Shown here: positions 53,652-62,538 of the stretch, one piece after another
Layout: the number at the start of each line of letters is the position of its first letter
Numbering within the stretch: the stretch's first letter is position 1
From: Dryocola sp032000125
GTDB taxonomy: Bacteria; Pseudomonadota; Gammaproteobacteria; Enterobacterales; Enterobacteriaceae
Assembly (NCBI GenBank): GCA_032000125.1
Contig: DAMALH010000013.1
Location: 1 to 64,000, forward strand
Direction: 5' to 3'
Length of the DNA: 64,000 nt
The notes under the pieces: generated by a model
What the model saw: only the letters and a program-made list of their open reading frames with translations
Told to the model about the DNA's origin: nothing
Databases searched by the model: none
Program-made: the position numbers and the translations under genes

Positions 53652-54197
53652 TCAGGGATAAACCAGCGTGAACCAGACTTGAGAATGAATATTTCCCGGC
53701 AAGACGCGTTCGGCAACCGAACGGTAGCGAGCGGTAAAATGTAAAGTCATTTCCTGCGTTTTAATTACCGGGAAATAACCCGGCCCGGTATTGGGAATAA
53801 TGAGCTGCTGCTCGCTGTCAAATAACGCGAGGCCAATGCCGGTGCTGGCGTCATTGCCGTTAACGCTGGTTGCAGCCAGAAATACCTGCGGGTCTTCTAC
53901 GGGCGTTGCTCCCTGAAACGCGATGCCCACATGCTCTGAAACGTCGGGAAGGCAGTCGGTCAGGCGAATAGCAAACGGAATGCTGACGGGCGCATAGCTT
54001 CCCACGCCTTTAAACAGCGAGCTGCGATACTGCCCCATCTGCACGGTCATCTCTTCGCTTTCAGGTGCGACGGCACAGGCGCCGTTAACCAGCATTCCCT
54101 GCATATGAACCTTGCCGCCCTGAACCACCACCTCCCGCTTCGCCAGTACCGGGCTTCCCGCTACCAGTAACAGGAGGAACAGGATTTTCCTTTTCAT
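53652..54197 (-). CDS. fimI: FimI-like fimbrial subunit
   Basis: Pilin-like protein of 181 residues, possibly the rod terminator as proposed for FimI. The signal peptide ends ...GSPVLA. GGKVHMQGMLVNGACAV and IRLTDCLP supply the disulfide Cys. The C-terminus HSQVWFTLVYP is less typical than FimA's. It lies 69 bp after fimA and 20 bp before fimC. Confidence 0.9.
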   Translation of the reverse strand: MKRKILFLLLLVAGSPVLAKREVVVQGGKVHMQGMLVNGACAVAPESEEMTVQMGQYRSSLFKGVGSYAPVSIPFAIRLTDCLPDVSEHVGIAFQGATPVEDPQVFLAATSVNGNDASTGIGLALFDSEQQLIIPNTGPGYFPVIKTQEMTLHFTARYRSVAERVLPGNIHSQVWFTLVYP

Positions 54198-54266
54198 GCT
54201 CGCCTTCTCAGGATTAACGTGGAACCTGCCTCTTCCCTGAGGCCTGCGGCATCCCTGCGCTGTCGA

Positions 54267-54833
54267 TTACTCGTATTTCATGACGAAAGTAGCGTCAGCG
54301 TTCGCCTGGCCTGCGGTTGCGGTAGCCGCCGTTGCTTTATAACGCGCGGTGAACGGCAGGGTATTGGTCCCGTCGTTGAGGTTCTGAGCGGTAGAGAAAG
54401 TCGCGCCGTCCGGGGTCAGCACTTTAGAAGCGCGGTCGAGGATCTGGATACCAACGCCGGTTGCGGTAGTGCTGTTATCGCCGGAACTAACCGCAAGCAG
54501 AGTTGGGTCAACGGCATCGGCCTGACCAGCAAAAGCGGCGGCAGCGGTAGCGGCAACGGTGCTGTCACAGTCGTTCAGCACGATGGTGAAAGGGATCTGA
54601 GCCGAGGTATCACCGGCCTTGGTGAAGGTGGCGGTACGGTACTGGCCCAGTTTTACAATCTGACCGTCGGACTGGGTGCTTACGGAGCAGGCTGCGTTAA
54701 CCAGCTCACCTTTAAAGTGAATGGTGCCGCCGTTAACGGTAACCGGCGTCGGAGCCGGCTCTTCCGCATAGGCCGAACCGCTTAACAAGGCGAGACTGGC
54801 AACCAAAGAAGAAGCAATTATGGAGACTTTCAT
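54267..54833 (-). CDS. fimA: FimA, type 1 fimbrial major subunit
   Basis: Major pilin, 188 residues from the ATG at 54833 (MKVSIIASSL), which follows AAAGGAATACCT. The signal peptide ends LLSGSAYA|EEP. GGTIHFKGELVNAACSVS and IVLNDCDS carry the disulfide Cys, and it ends ANADATFVMKYE. First gene of fimAICDHF. No invertible fimS element or FimB/FimE recombinase is seen, so control is probably through FimZ and the FimY/W-like proteins. Confidence 0.94.
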   Translation of the reverse strand: MKVSIIASSLVASLALLSGSAYAEEPAPTPVTVNGGTIHFKGELVNAACSVSTQSDGQIVKLGQYRTATFTKAGDTSAQIPFTIVLNDCDSTVAATAAAAFAGQADAVDPTLLAVSSGDNSTTATGVGIQILDRASKVLTPDGATFSTAQNLNDGTNTLPFTARYKATAATATAGQANADATFVMKYE

Positions 54834-55201
54834 AGGTATTCCTTTAAGTATTAAAACGCACATCCGGATGTTATTGCATATATATTTCAGTATTTATTAA
54901 TAACCTTTATCGCCGGGCCAGCACCCACCGGCCTGATTAACAGACCAGTGCTCCCCGGTAAATACTTAGCGACAGGGATAATTAATAAAATATTTAATGC
55001 GCCATTGGCGACGAGGGATAAATTAATGGAAGCGAGGGGGGAATAATACCCGTGAAAACTTTATCTCCCCTAAGCAACGCCTTAATAAGCTCTAAGAAAT
55101 CGCGTCAGTCATGCGGGCTGGCAGTGAAGAAAGTTGCCAAAACGTTAAATGCGTCACACTTGCGGTGTTACACTGTGCAGCTTTATTGCAAAGCGTGTCT
55201 G

Positions 55202-56395
55202 GTGACGAAATTGAGTGAACATATCGAAGAAAAAATCCAGCCGGGAGCGGTCACCCGCCCCAACTGGTCGGCAGTTTTTGCCGTGGCGTTTTGCGTCGCC
55301 TGTCTGATTACCGTGGAGTTTTTACCGGTGAGCCTGCTGACGCCGATGGCGCAGGAGCTGGGTATTTCAGAAGGCGTGGCCGGGCAATCGGTCACCGTTA
55401 CGGCGTTTGTCGCGATGTTTGCCAGCCTGTTTATCACAAGCGTCATCCGTTCAGCCGACAGACGCTACGTCGTTTTCCTGTTCGCCGTGCTGCTCACCCT
55501 CTCCTGCCTGCTGGTTTCTTTTGCGAATAACTTCACGCTGCTGCTGTTGGGCCGCGCCTGTCTGGGGCTTGCGCTGGGCGGTTTCTGGGCAATGTCCGCC
55601 TCGCTGACCATGCGGCTGGTCCCTGCCAGAACGGTGCCGAAAGCGCTGTCGGTTATTTTTGGCGCGGTGTCCATCGCGCTGGTTATCGCCGCCCCGCTGG
55701 GAAGTTTTTTAGGCGGCATTATCGGCTGGCGCAACGTGTTTAACGGTGCGGCGCTGATGGGCGTAGCCTGCATTATTTGGGTATGGAAAGCGCTGCCGTC
55801 GCTGCCGGGCGAATCTAACCGCCATAAACAAAATATGTTCGGCCTGCTTAAGCGTCCGGGCGTGCTGGCCGGCATGACGGCAATTTTCATGGCCTTTGCC
55901 GGGCAGTTTGCGTTCTTCACATACATCCGTCCGGTGTATATGACGCTGGCAGGTTTTGACGTGGACGGCCTCACGCTGGTGCTGCTGAGTTTTGGCGTGG
56001 CGAGCTTTGTCGGCACCTCCCTTTCGGCCGTATTCCTGAAGCGCTCGCTGAAGCTCGCGCTTGCCGTTGCGCCTTTGGTTCTGGCGCTGAGCGCGCTGGT
56101 TCTGGTGCTGTGGGGAACGGATAAGATCGTGGCGTCAGCTATCGCCATTATCTGGGGCTTTGCCTTTGCGCTGATACCGGTCGGCTGGTCCACGTGGATC
56201 ACCCGCTCGCTTGCCGATCAGGCTGAAAAAGCAGGTTCTATCCAGGTAGCGGTTATTCAGCTTGCGAATACCTGCGGCGCCGCCATCGGCGGTTACGCGC
56301 TCGATAACCTCGGCCTGCTGTCGCCGCTGGTGCTGTCCGGCAGCCTGATGCTGCTAACGGCGCTTTTGGTAGCGGTTAAGGTGCGGGTTAAGTAA
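55202..56395 (+). CDS. nepI: NepI, purine ribonucleoside efflux pump
   Basis: MFS transporter that exports inosine, guanosine and related nucleosides. The open frame begins at 55052, but homology to E. coli NepI (396 residues) starts at about TRPNWSAVFAVAFCVACL. I place the start at the GTG at 55202 (397 residues), with TTG at 55211 as alternative; neither has a strong ribosome-binding site. Twelve membrane segments, motif A-like SADRRYVV loop, and the conserved ADQAEKAGSIQVAVIQLANT near the end. Divergent from fimA. Confidence 0.9.
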   Translation: MTKLSEHIEEKIQPGAVTRPNWSAVFAVAFCVACLITVEFLPVSLLTPMAQELGISEGVAGQSVTVTAFVAMFASLFITSVIRSADRRYVVFLFAVLLTLSCLLVSFANNFTLLLLGRACLGLALGGFWAMSASLTMRLVPARTVPKALSVIFGAVSIALVIAAPLGSFLGGIIGWRNVFNGAALMGVACIIWVWKALPSLPGESNRHKQNMFGLLKRPGVLAGMTAIFMAFAGQFAFFTYIRPVYMTLAGFDVDGLTLVLLSFGVASFVGTSLSAVFLKRSLKLALAVAPLVLALSALVLVLWGTDKIVASAIAIIWGFAFALIPVGWSTWITRSLADQAEKAGSIQVAVIQLANTCGAAIGGYALDNLGLLSPLVLSGSLMLLTALLVAVKVRVK

Positions 56396-56399
56396 TTAG

Positions 56400-57638
56400 C
56401 TAAATATTAAACGCCGGGGACATGAGCTCCTGCTCTCCCCGGCTGATACCCGTGTCCGCAGCAATCTTTCGCCAGCCGCTAACGCTGAAAAGCACCTCGT
56501 CCTTAATTTTTTCCGCCTGTGCGCGTGTCAAATTAAAGAAATCTATAACGTCCATGGCAAGACCATAGTCCAGGCTATTGTCGCTGTCGTTAATATTAAG
56601 ATGTAAACCACTGGCTGGCGTAACGGGGTTGATATCGTAAGCCGGAGAAAGTAACCAGCCATTATTGTAGAAAATGAAGCCGTGATTCCTTAAATGATCG
56701 TCCGTATTAGAAACGGCAATATTGAAAATAATGCGTCTCCAGAGCTGGGCCAGATCTTCTTTTGTATTCGCGCCTTTTTCTACCAGGAACTGGGCCAGTT
56801 CAAGATAACTTGCCTCGTAGTCACCATCGTAATAACCCAACTGTGTCATCGCCGAGGTAAAATGCAGCCGGTGCGTTTTTGTACGGTCAAAACGCTTCGT
56901 CAGGAATGTATGGTGCGGGCTGTTAAATCTTTCGATTCTGGACTCGGCCATCACTATTCCTGCCATCAGCGCTAATCTGTAAGTTAAAAACTCCCATGCA
57001 GCAATATCGTAATCATCATAACGACTAGGGAATTTTGCTATCCAGAGATGTTGTGTATTATCAATAACGCTGGCTTTCGGCCGGGCCCCTCCTAACGAAG
57101 AGCCCGGTGACATCAACATATATAACCATTTCAGATATTCAGGATCCTGACTATCCCGATTATCCTCAACCAGCTGCGCTGCATATTCCAGTTCTCTTAA
57201 AGAAGAAAACGGCGGCGCGGCTAGCCTGTCATTATCGTCCAGAAAGGGACCAGCAATATCCGCTTTAAATCTTAAAGCACCCTGCCGATAAAAATCATGA
57301 ACGCCCAAAAGATAATCTATCTCGCTAAGCATTTTGGGACGACGTGCTTCCTGCCGGGCAATGATTGCTTCACGCCTTTTCATCAACAGTCTTCCCCATC
57401 GATCCGGGCAAGAATCAAGGAAGACACGAAAATTCTGAGCATTGGCGCTGTGCTGATCTCCCTGGTAGAGCTCTAAATCGGGATCTATTTTTTGCACAAA
57501 GCGTGATTTTAGCCAGGCAGTATCGTAAGCAAAGCTAAAATGTTCGCTATTGCGAATACTTTCAGAACGTAGCTTCCCCACCAGCTTAGGCTCGGTAAAA
57601 TCCTGCCAGTCCGCATAAACATATGTTCCAGTGCTCAT
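56400..57638 (-). CDS. hipA: HipA-family kinase toxin
   Basis: Ser/Thr kinase-fold toxin of 412 residues, of the type that phosphorylates aminoacyl-tRNA synthetases. An N-terminal subdomain occupies about 1-120. The Gly-rich SSLGGARPKASV segment near 190 corresponds to the autophosphorylated loop. The catalytic motif ISNTDDHLRNHGF is near 315, and the metal motif is LSPAYDINP. All key residues are present. It follows hipB by 12 bp. Its target is not known. Confidence 0.9.
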   Translation of the reverse strand: MSTGTYVYADWQDFTEPKLVGKLRSESIRNSEHFSFAYDTAWLKSRFVQKIDPDLELYQGDQHSANAQNFRVFLDSCPDRWGRLLMKRREAIIARQEARRPKMLSEIDYLLGVHDFYRQGALRFKADIAGPFLDDNDRLAAPPFSSLRELEYAAQLVEDNRDSQDPEYLKWLYMLMSPGSSLGGARPKASVIDNTQHLWIAKFPSRYDDYDIAAWEFLTYRLALMAGIVMAESRIERFNSPHHTFLTKRFDRTKTHRLHFTSAMTQLGYYDGDYEASYLELAQFLVEKGANTKEDLAQLWRRIIFNIAVSNTDDHLRNHGFIFYNNGWLLSPAYDINPVTPASGLHLNINDSDNSLDYGLAMDVIDFFNLTRAQAEKIKDEVLFSVSGWRKIAADTGISRGEQELMSPAFNI

Positions 57639-57650
57639 GATTACTCCCTG

Positions 57651-57968
57651 TTAGCTAAGCAGCTCAATATCCTGAAGCTTGCGCCCTAATTCATCATCCC
57701 TGGCAACGTTGGCTAAATCTTCTACCAGCCCCAATACACCCAGTACCCTAACATAATGCCCTATTGATACACCGGGATCGCCCTGCTCAATTTTACGAAT
57801 GGTCAGGCGACTGAGCCCGGTGCGCTCTGAAAGGATAGTTTGCGTATATTTACGTCTGCGGCGGGCCAGCCTGATATTTTCACCAAGCTGAACAAGAAAT
57901 TTTTGATGGGAAGGGTAAATCACCGCTCCACGCTTTTTTGCCTGTTCTCTGGTCACTGTAGTTACCAA
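57651..57968 (-). CDS. hipB: HipB-type antitoxin, XRE-family HTH
   Basis: Antitoxin and autorepressor of 105 residues. An XRE-type HTH (about 28-80) shows IRLARRRRKYTQTILSERTG and SRLTIRKIEQGDPG. The apparent start is TTG at 57968; a GTG four codons in (57956) is an alternative. Operator 1 overlaps the start. Being first in the pair matches other hipBA systems. Confidence 0.88.
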   Translation of the reverse strand: MVTTVTREQAKKRGAVIYPSHQKFLVQLGENIRLARRRRKYTQTILSERTGLSRLTIRKIEQGDPGVSIGHYVRVLGVLGLVEDLANVARDDELGRKLQDIELLS

Positions 57969-58071
57969 CTTTGCTTTTTTTGATAAGTATAGTGACCATT
58001 CATTTTTCAGTCTATTTATTAATTGGTCACTATAGTTACCAATTTATCTTGTTTTGGTAAACACAGTGACC
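57951..58071. promoter_or_regulatory. Four HipB-type operators in the hipBA promoter
   Basis: Four copies of the quasi-palindrome GGTCACTATAGTTACC: 57951-57966 (one mismatch), 57982-57997 (two mismatches on the reverse strand), 58025-58040 (reference) and 58056-58071 (three mismatches on the reverse strand). Centres are 31, 43 and 31 bp apart. Copy 2 covers a likely -10 box (TATACT on the minus strand, 57985-57990). The tauD stop lies 9 bp beyond copy 4. Confidence 0.8.
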
Positions 58072-58080
58072 AGTTCTATA

Positions 58081-58929
58081 TTAACCCCGCCAGAACGGCT
58101 TATCCCCCAGAATAGTCGCGCGGTGCATAATGCGGCGCGCCGGGAGGTAATCGGCGTTGGCGTAATGCTGCGTGACGCGGTTGTCCCAGATGGCGATGTC
58201 GTTTTCCTGCCAGCGCCAGCGGACCTGGAACTCGGGTTTGGTGATATGCGCGAACAGGAAGGCGAGCAGCGCGTCGCTCTCTTTTTGTGAAAGATCGATA
58301 ATTCGCGTGGTGAACCCTTCGTTCACAAACAAAGCCTGTTTGCCGCTCACCGGATGAGTACGCACAACCGGGTGATTCAGCGGTGGATTTTTTACAACCG
58401 CTTCGCGCCAGCGCGCGTGTTCTTCCTCGCTACGGGTATGCTTGTATTCCGGGAACGACTTTCTGAAATCGTGCTCCGCCTCAAGACCGGAGAGCAGGCG
58501 TTTAAACGGCTCAGAAAGCGCTTCATATGCCGCAATACCGCTGGTCCACAGCGTGTCGCCGCCTGTTTCCGGCAGTAGCTTCGCCGCAAGGATTGCCCCG
58601 GCCGGCGGCGTTTCGATAAAGGTTACATCGGTGTGCCAGTTGTCGTTATCCGGCGGATTATCGTTGTGGGTATCCAGCACGATAATTTCTTCCACACCTT
58701 CCGCATGCGGATAGACCGGATGAATATGCAGATCGCCAAACCGCATCGCCAGCGCCCGCTGCTGCGAAGGCGTAATCGCCTGGTCGCGGAAGAACAGCAC
58801 CTGATGGCGGATCAGCGCGTGATAAAGCTGCTCAAACTGGTTGTCGCTCAGCGCCCGTGTTAAATCCACACCCTGCACCAGCCCGCCAATGTAAGGCCCC
58901 AGCGGCGCGATATTCACTTTTTCACTCAT
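58081..58929 (-). CDS. tauD: TauD, taurine dioxygenase
   Basis: Fe(II)/2-oxoglutarate dioxygenase releasing sulfite from taurine. The ATG at 58929 (MSEKVNIAPLGPYIGG) gives 282 residues, close to E. coli TauD (283). Iron ligands: NWHTDVTF (HxD, about 99-101) and NRVTQHYAN (distal His). The 2-oxoglutarate Arg is in ARRIMHRATI. It overlaps tauC by ATGA. Last gene of tauABCD, ending beside the hipBA operators. Confidence 0.96.
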   Translation of the reverse strand: MSEKVNIAPLGPYIGGLVQGVDLTRALSDNQFEQLYHALIRHQVLFFRDQAITPSQQRALAMRFGDLHIHPVYPHAEGVEEIIVLDTHNDNPPDNDNWHTDVTFIETPPAGAILAAKLLPETGGDTLWTSGIAAYEALSEPFKRLLSGLEAEHDFRKSFPEYKHTRSEEEHARWREAVVKNPPLNHPVVRTHPVSGKQALFVNEGFTTRIIDLSQKESDALLAFLFAHITKPEFQVRWRWQENDIAIWDNRVTQHYANADYLPARRIMHRATILGDKPFWRG

Positions 58930-59753
58930 TGCCCTTCTCCATGCCATGGGGTTAACCGACGCTGTAATGCCCGTAAACCCAGCTCTAAACAAAACGCGAT
59001 AACGGCAATCACGCCGATGCCCGCAAGCACCACATCGGTTGCCAGAAACTCACCGGCGGACTGCACCATAAAGCCCAGGCCGCGAGTGGCGGCGATAAGC
59101 TCCGCGGCTACCAACGTTGACCAGCCGACGCCCAGACCGATGCGGAACCCGGTAAGGATCTCCGGTAGCGCGCCGGGCAAAATGACATGCCATACAACCT
59201 GCGCGCGGGTTGCTCCCAGCGCGCGTGCTGCCCGAACTCGAACCTGCTGAACGCTGCGCACGCCAGCCATGGTCGACATCGCTACGGGGGCAAAAATAGC
59301 CAGATAAATCAGCAGAATTTTGGAGGTTTCACCGATGCCGAACCAGATCACCATTAGCGGCAGATAGGCCAGCGGCGGCACCGGGCGGTAAAGCTCAATC
59401 AGCGGATCGAGAATGCCGCGCACCGTGGGGCTTAAGCCCATTGCGATACCCACCGGAATACCAATCAGCACCGCTGCCGTTAATGCCGTGAGAATGCGCA
59501 GCAGGCTGGCGGCAAGATGCTGCCAGAGCGTCGCGTCCATAAAGCCCTGCGGCCCTGCGATGCTGATAAGCTTGCTTAGCACCTGCCCCGGCGGCGGCAA
59601 GAACAGCGGGCTAATCCACTGCTCGGCTGCCACCCACCACCACAGCAGAACGATGGTCGTCAGGGTCACGAGGCTTAGGGTAATCTGGCGCGAGAACGGC
59701 CAGCGCAGGGAGAGGAGCCTGCGGCGCGGTTTATCCGGGATTGCGATGCTCAC
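58926..59753 (-). CDS. tauC: TauC, taurine ABC transporter permease
   Basis: Inner-membrane permease of 275 residues with about six membrane segments. The EAA-like loop is AARALGATRAQVVWHVILPG (about 175-195). Overlaps tauB by 4 bp and tauD by 4 bp, so the operon is tightly coupled. Binds TauB on the cytoplasmic face. Confidence 0.95.
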   Translation of the reverse strand: MSIAIPDKPRRRLLSLRWPFSRQITLSLVTLTTIVLLWWWVAAEQWISPLFLPPPGQVLSKLISIAGPQGFMDATLWQHLAASLLRILTALTAAVLIGIPVGIAMGLSPTVRGILDPLIELYRPVPPLAYLPLMVIWFGIGETSKILLIYLAIFAPVAMSTMAGVRSVQQVRVRAARALGATRAQVVWHVILPGALPEILTGFRIGLGVGWSTLVAAELIAATRGLGFMVQSAGEFLATDVVLAGIGVIAVIAFCLELGLRALQRRLTPWHGEGQ

Positions 59754-60517
59754 AGGAAGCCCTCCCTCTGTTCAAATACACGGCTCAGCACGTACTCGCG
59801 CTTAGCGATAAATTCGGGGTCGGATTTGATGCTGCGGCAGGGCTCTCCCGCCGCAAACCGACGGCCAAAATCGAGCGGCAGCCGCTCCAGAACGCGTCCG
59901 GGGCCCGGCGAGAGCAGCACCAGTTCGGTGGCTAAAAACACCGCCTCTTCAATGTCGTGGGTGATAAGCAGCACCTGGCGGCGGCTTTCATGCCACAGCT
60001 TTAATAACAGGGTCTGCATTTGCTCGCGGGTAAACGCATCGAGCGCGCCAAAGGGTTCATCAAGCAGCAAAAGCTGCGGTTGAGTGGCCAGCGCGCGGGC
60101 GATGCCTACACGCTGACGCTGGCCGCCGGAAAGCTGCCAGATGCTCCGTTTTGCCTTATCCTCCAGCCCAACTTTGCGCAGCATATCGAGCGCAGTCTCC
60201 TCGCGCTGCGGCTTTGGCTGCCCGGCAAGCTGCAGGCCGAAGGCCACGTTATCCAGCACCGTTCGCCACGGCAGCAGCCCTTCATTTTGAAAGACCACGC
60301 CACGTTCGGCGCCCGGCCCCGACACCCGTTTACCCTGCAAGGTGATGCTGCCAGCTTGATACGGAACAAAACCAGCTATCAGGTTCAGCAACGTTGTTTT
60401 GCCGCAGCCAGACGGGCCGAGCACCACCAGCAGCTCCCCTTCGTCCACCGTCAGATTGATGTCGTTGAGAACGGTTTTCCCGCCGTAATCGGCGCTGAGT
60501 CCTGAAACCTGTAACAT
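59750..60517 (-). CDS. tauB: TauB, taurine ABC transporter ATPase
   Basis: ABC ATPase of 255 residues, same length as E. coli TauB. Walker A GPSGCGKTT (about 34-42), Q-loop near FQNEGLLPW, signature LSGGQRQR, Walker B LLLLDEPFGALD, switch His in LITHDIEEA. It lies 11 bp after tauA. Confidence 0.97.
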   Translation of the reverse strand: MLQVSGLSADYGGKTVLNDINLTVDEGELLVVLGPSGCGKTTLLNLIAGFVPYQAGSITLQGKRVSGPGAERGVVFQNEGLLPWRTVLDNVAFGLQLAGQPKPQREETALDMLRKVGLEDKAKRSIWQLSGGQRQRVGIARALATQPQLLLLDEPFGALDAFTREQMQTLLLKLWHESRRQVLLITHDIEEAVFLATELVLLSPGPGRVLERLPLDFGRRFAAGEPCRSIKSDPEFIAKREYVLSRVFEQREGFL

Positions 60518-60528
60518 GGCCTGCCCCC

Positions 60529-61503
60529 TTACTGCGCCAGCGTTTTCACGAAGCGATCGGTGACGAACTGGCTGTAGTCCGCTTCCACCGCAGGCACTTT
60601 GCCCTGCTCCTTAAGGAACTGCGCGGTATCGACAATCGCTTTGTTTACCGGCCCGCTAAGCTGCTCGGTCTGCTGGCCTGGCGTGAGATAGGTATTGCCC
60701 TTCACCAGCCCCGGCACGTCGCTTTCCGGCACGCCGCTCAGGCGGGACAGCTTGCTGAGGTTATCCGGCTGCTTCAGCCAAACATCCGGGTTATCGATGT
60801 AGCCTTTTTGCGCCTGCAAAGCGCTGCGGGCGAAGGCTTGCACCACGTCGGGATGCTGCTGAGCGAAATCTTTACGCACCACCCAGACATCAAGCGTTGG
60901 CGAGCCCCATTTGCCCACCTGCGCGGAATCGGTCAGCACCGTGCCGTCTTTTTCCAGCTCGTTCACCGCCGGTGCCCAGACATAGGCCCCATCGATATCG
61001 CCGCGCTGCCAGGCGGCGATAATTGCCGGCGGCTGGAGGTTAAGGATTTGCACCTGGCCGGGCTTGATACCCCAGTGTTTAAGCGCCGCCAGCAGGCTGT
61101 AATGCGTGGTAGAGATAAAAGGAACGGCAATGCGTTTGCCAATCAGATCTTTAGGAGTGGTGATGCCTTTTTTCACCACCAGCGCTTCGGAATCGCCAAG
61201 CTTTGATGCCAGCAGGAACACTTCAATCGGCACCTTCTGGCTGGCGGCAACCGCCAGCGGGCTGGAGCCGATATTGCCAATCTGCACGTCGCCGGAAGCC
61301 AGCGCGCGTACCACGCTCGCCCCGCTGTCGAATTTGCGCCATTCCACTTTTGCACCGCTGTCTTTGGCAAAGGTATTGTCGGCCTGGGCGACTTTGGCAG
61401 GTTCTGCGGATGTCTGATACGCCACGGTGACGTCCACCGCGAACGCCGGTGCGGCAATGAAGGCCAGCGCTGCCAGCCAGAAAGAATGTCGAGTTATTGC
61501 CAT
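60529..61503 (-). CDS. tauA: TauA, taurine-binding periplasmic protein
   Basis: Solute-binding protein of 324 residues. A signal peptide (MAITRHSFWLAALAFIAAPAFA) precedes the mature VDVTVAYQTSAEPAKVA. The SsuA/TauA fold shows SGDVQIGNIGSSPLA and GAYVWAPAV. AGGGGC is upstream of the ATG. First gene of tauABCD, which in E. coli is induced by sulfate starvation through Cbl/CysB. A 10-bp inverted repeat lies in the promoter area. Confidence 0.96.
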   Translation of the reverse strand: MAITRHSFWLAALAFIAAPAFAVDVTVAYQTSAEPAKVAQADNTFAKDSGAKVEWRKFDSGASVVRALASGDVQIGNIGSSPLAVAASQKVPIEVFLLASKLGDSEALVVKKGITTPKDLIGKRIAVPFISTTHYSLLAALKHWGIKPGQVQILNLQPPAIIAAWQRGDIDGAYVWAPAVNELEKDGTVLTDSAQVGKWGSPTLDVWVVRKDFAQQHPDVVQAFARSALQAQKGYIDNPDVWLKQPDNLSKLSRLSGVPESDVPGLVKGNTYLTPGQQTEQLSGPVNKAIVDTAQFLKEQGKVPAVEADYSQFVTDRFVKTLAQ

Positions 61504-61896
61504 GGTGTGTATGCCCCTGTCTCAATGATGGGAGCAGTATTTCCAACGGCGACGACGACATAAAAGAATTAAAAATTATCGCTAATGCTTTTATGTCCTT
61601 AGATAAAATGTTGCTTTTGATAGCTGGAGAATGGGAATGGCTAAAAAATGTAGATAATGCACCTGTGAACCATACTCTATCAGGCGAACCTGTTTCGATA
61701 AATTCTCTCGTCTTATCAGGATACAATTAGCGTTGTTTGTTCTTATTGCGATATACCCCGGCAAGGGGTTCACTCACTTATGTATTTCATCGTCACAGTG
61801 CGTACCGGGAAATTTCTGACATATACGACGAGGTTTTCACTTCTGACATTTGGAATATAGTATTGAGATAAAAAATCCAGTGGCAATATAGGTATT
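61504..61896. promoter_or_regulatory. tauA upstream region with inverted repeat
   Basis: About 390 bp without a gene. GACATAAAAG (61557-61566) and CTTTTATGTC (61588-61597) form a perfect 10-bp inverted repeat 53-94 bp upstream of tauA, a plausible LysR-type (Cbl/CysB) site or hairpin. The more distal part is AT-rich and unassigned. Confidence 0.45.
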
Positions 61897-62233
61897 TCAG
61901 CGGATGTTAACATACCTGACAAACTCATTATTCGCCGCCAGTTGTTTTACCTTATCGACCTTGCCGATATAAAAAAGGGTCATGCCGCTGGCCCTAATCA
62001 GGCTTGCCCAGTACAGAGAAAACGCCTGCAGTGTGTATTCTCAAAAGAGGATTCTCGCCCTTCAATAACGCCTGCGATGGCGTTGATAAAGCGGGTGGCC
62101 TCGCCGTTGTCATTTAAAAAATTTGTGCTGACAAAACATAGCTCGCCGCTTCGCGAATGATTCCGCCATCACCTATATGAGGCTCAAGAATGCTGATGCA
62201 TTCTTTTATTTTCAGTAAGCGAGCCTCGTTCAT
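61897..62233 (-). pseudogene. Frameshifted remnant of an unknown gene
   Basis: Reading the minus strand from ATG at 62233: MNEARLLKIKECISILEPH... for about 39 codons. A shift at the TTTTTT run (around 62115-62121) continues FLNDNGEATRFINAIAGVIEG. A second shift near ACACAC (about 62031-62037) continues LQAFSLYWASLIRASGMT and ends YVNIR-stop at 61897. Joined, the three pieces give a coherent protein of about 110 residues. I do not recognise the family. Sequencing error cannot be ruled out, but two shifts suggest decay. Confidence 0.55.
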
Positions 62234-62538
62234 CGCCGGAGAATTCTTTTAACAAAGAAAAGACCATTTTAGCCTACGCAGAAACTACACGCTTTGGACT
62301 GTGCATCCTTATTATCGCACCTGCTTTATGCTTCCCTTCCGTCAGTGGCTTACCAGGGTGGTGAGCATGACATTTCCCTGGCAAGCAATAGCGATGAAAT
62401 ATTTTTTATAATGTAATACAAATTTTCCGCCCACTTAAAAAGCAAAGCAGGATCGTTCACCCTATGCCAGCGTCAATGTTACAGTAAATCACAGGAAAAA
62501 CTTTACATTATTATTCACAGCTAAAAAGAAAACTTATT
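62234..62538. other. Gene-poor region before the holin
   Basis: About 305 bp in which I see no gene, strong promoter or repeat. Base composition is mixed, with AT-rich stretches near the holin end. Confidence 0.5.

Noticed and set aside
54834..55201. Possible fimS-like invertible promoter before fimA
   Set aside because: I found no matching short inverted repeats flanking the promoter, and no tyrosine recombinase gene is present in the window.
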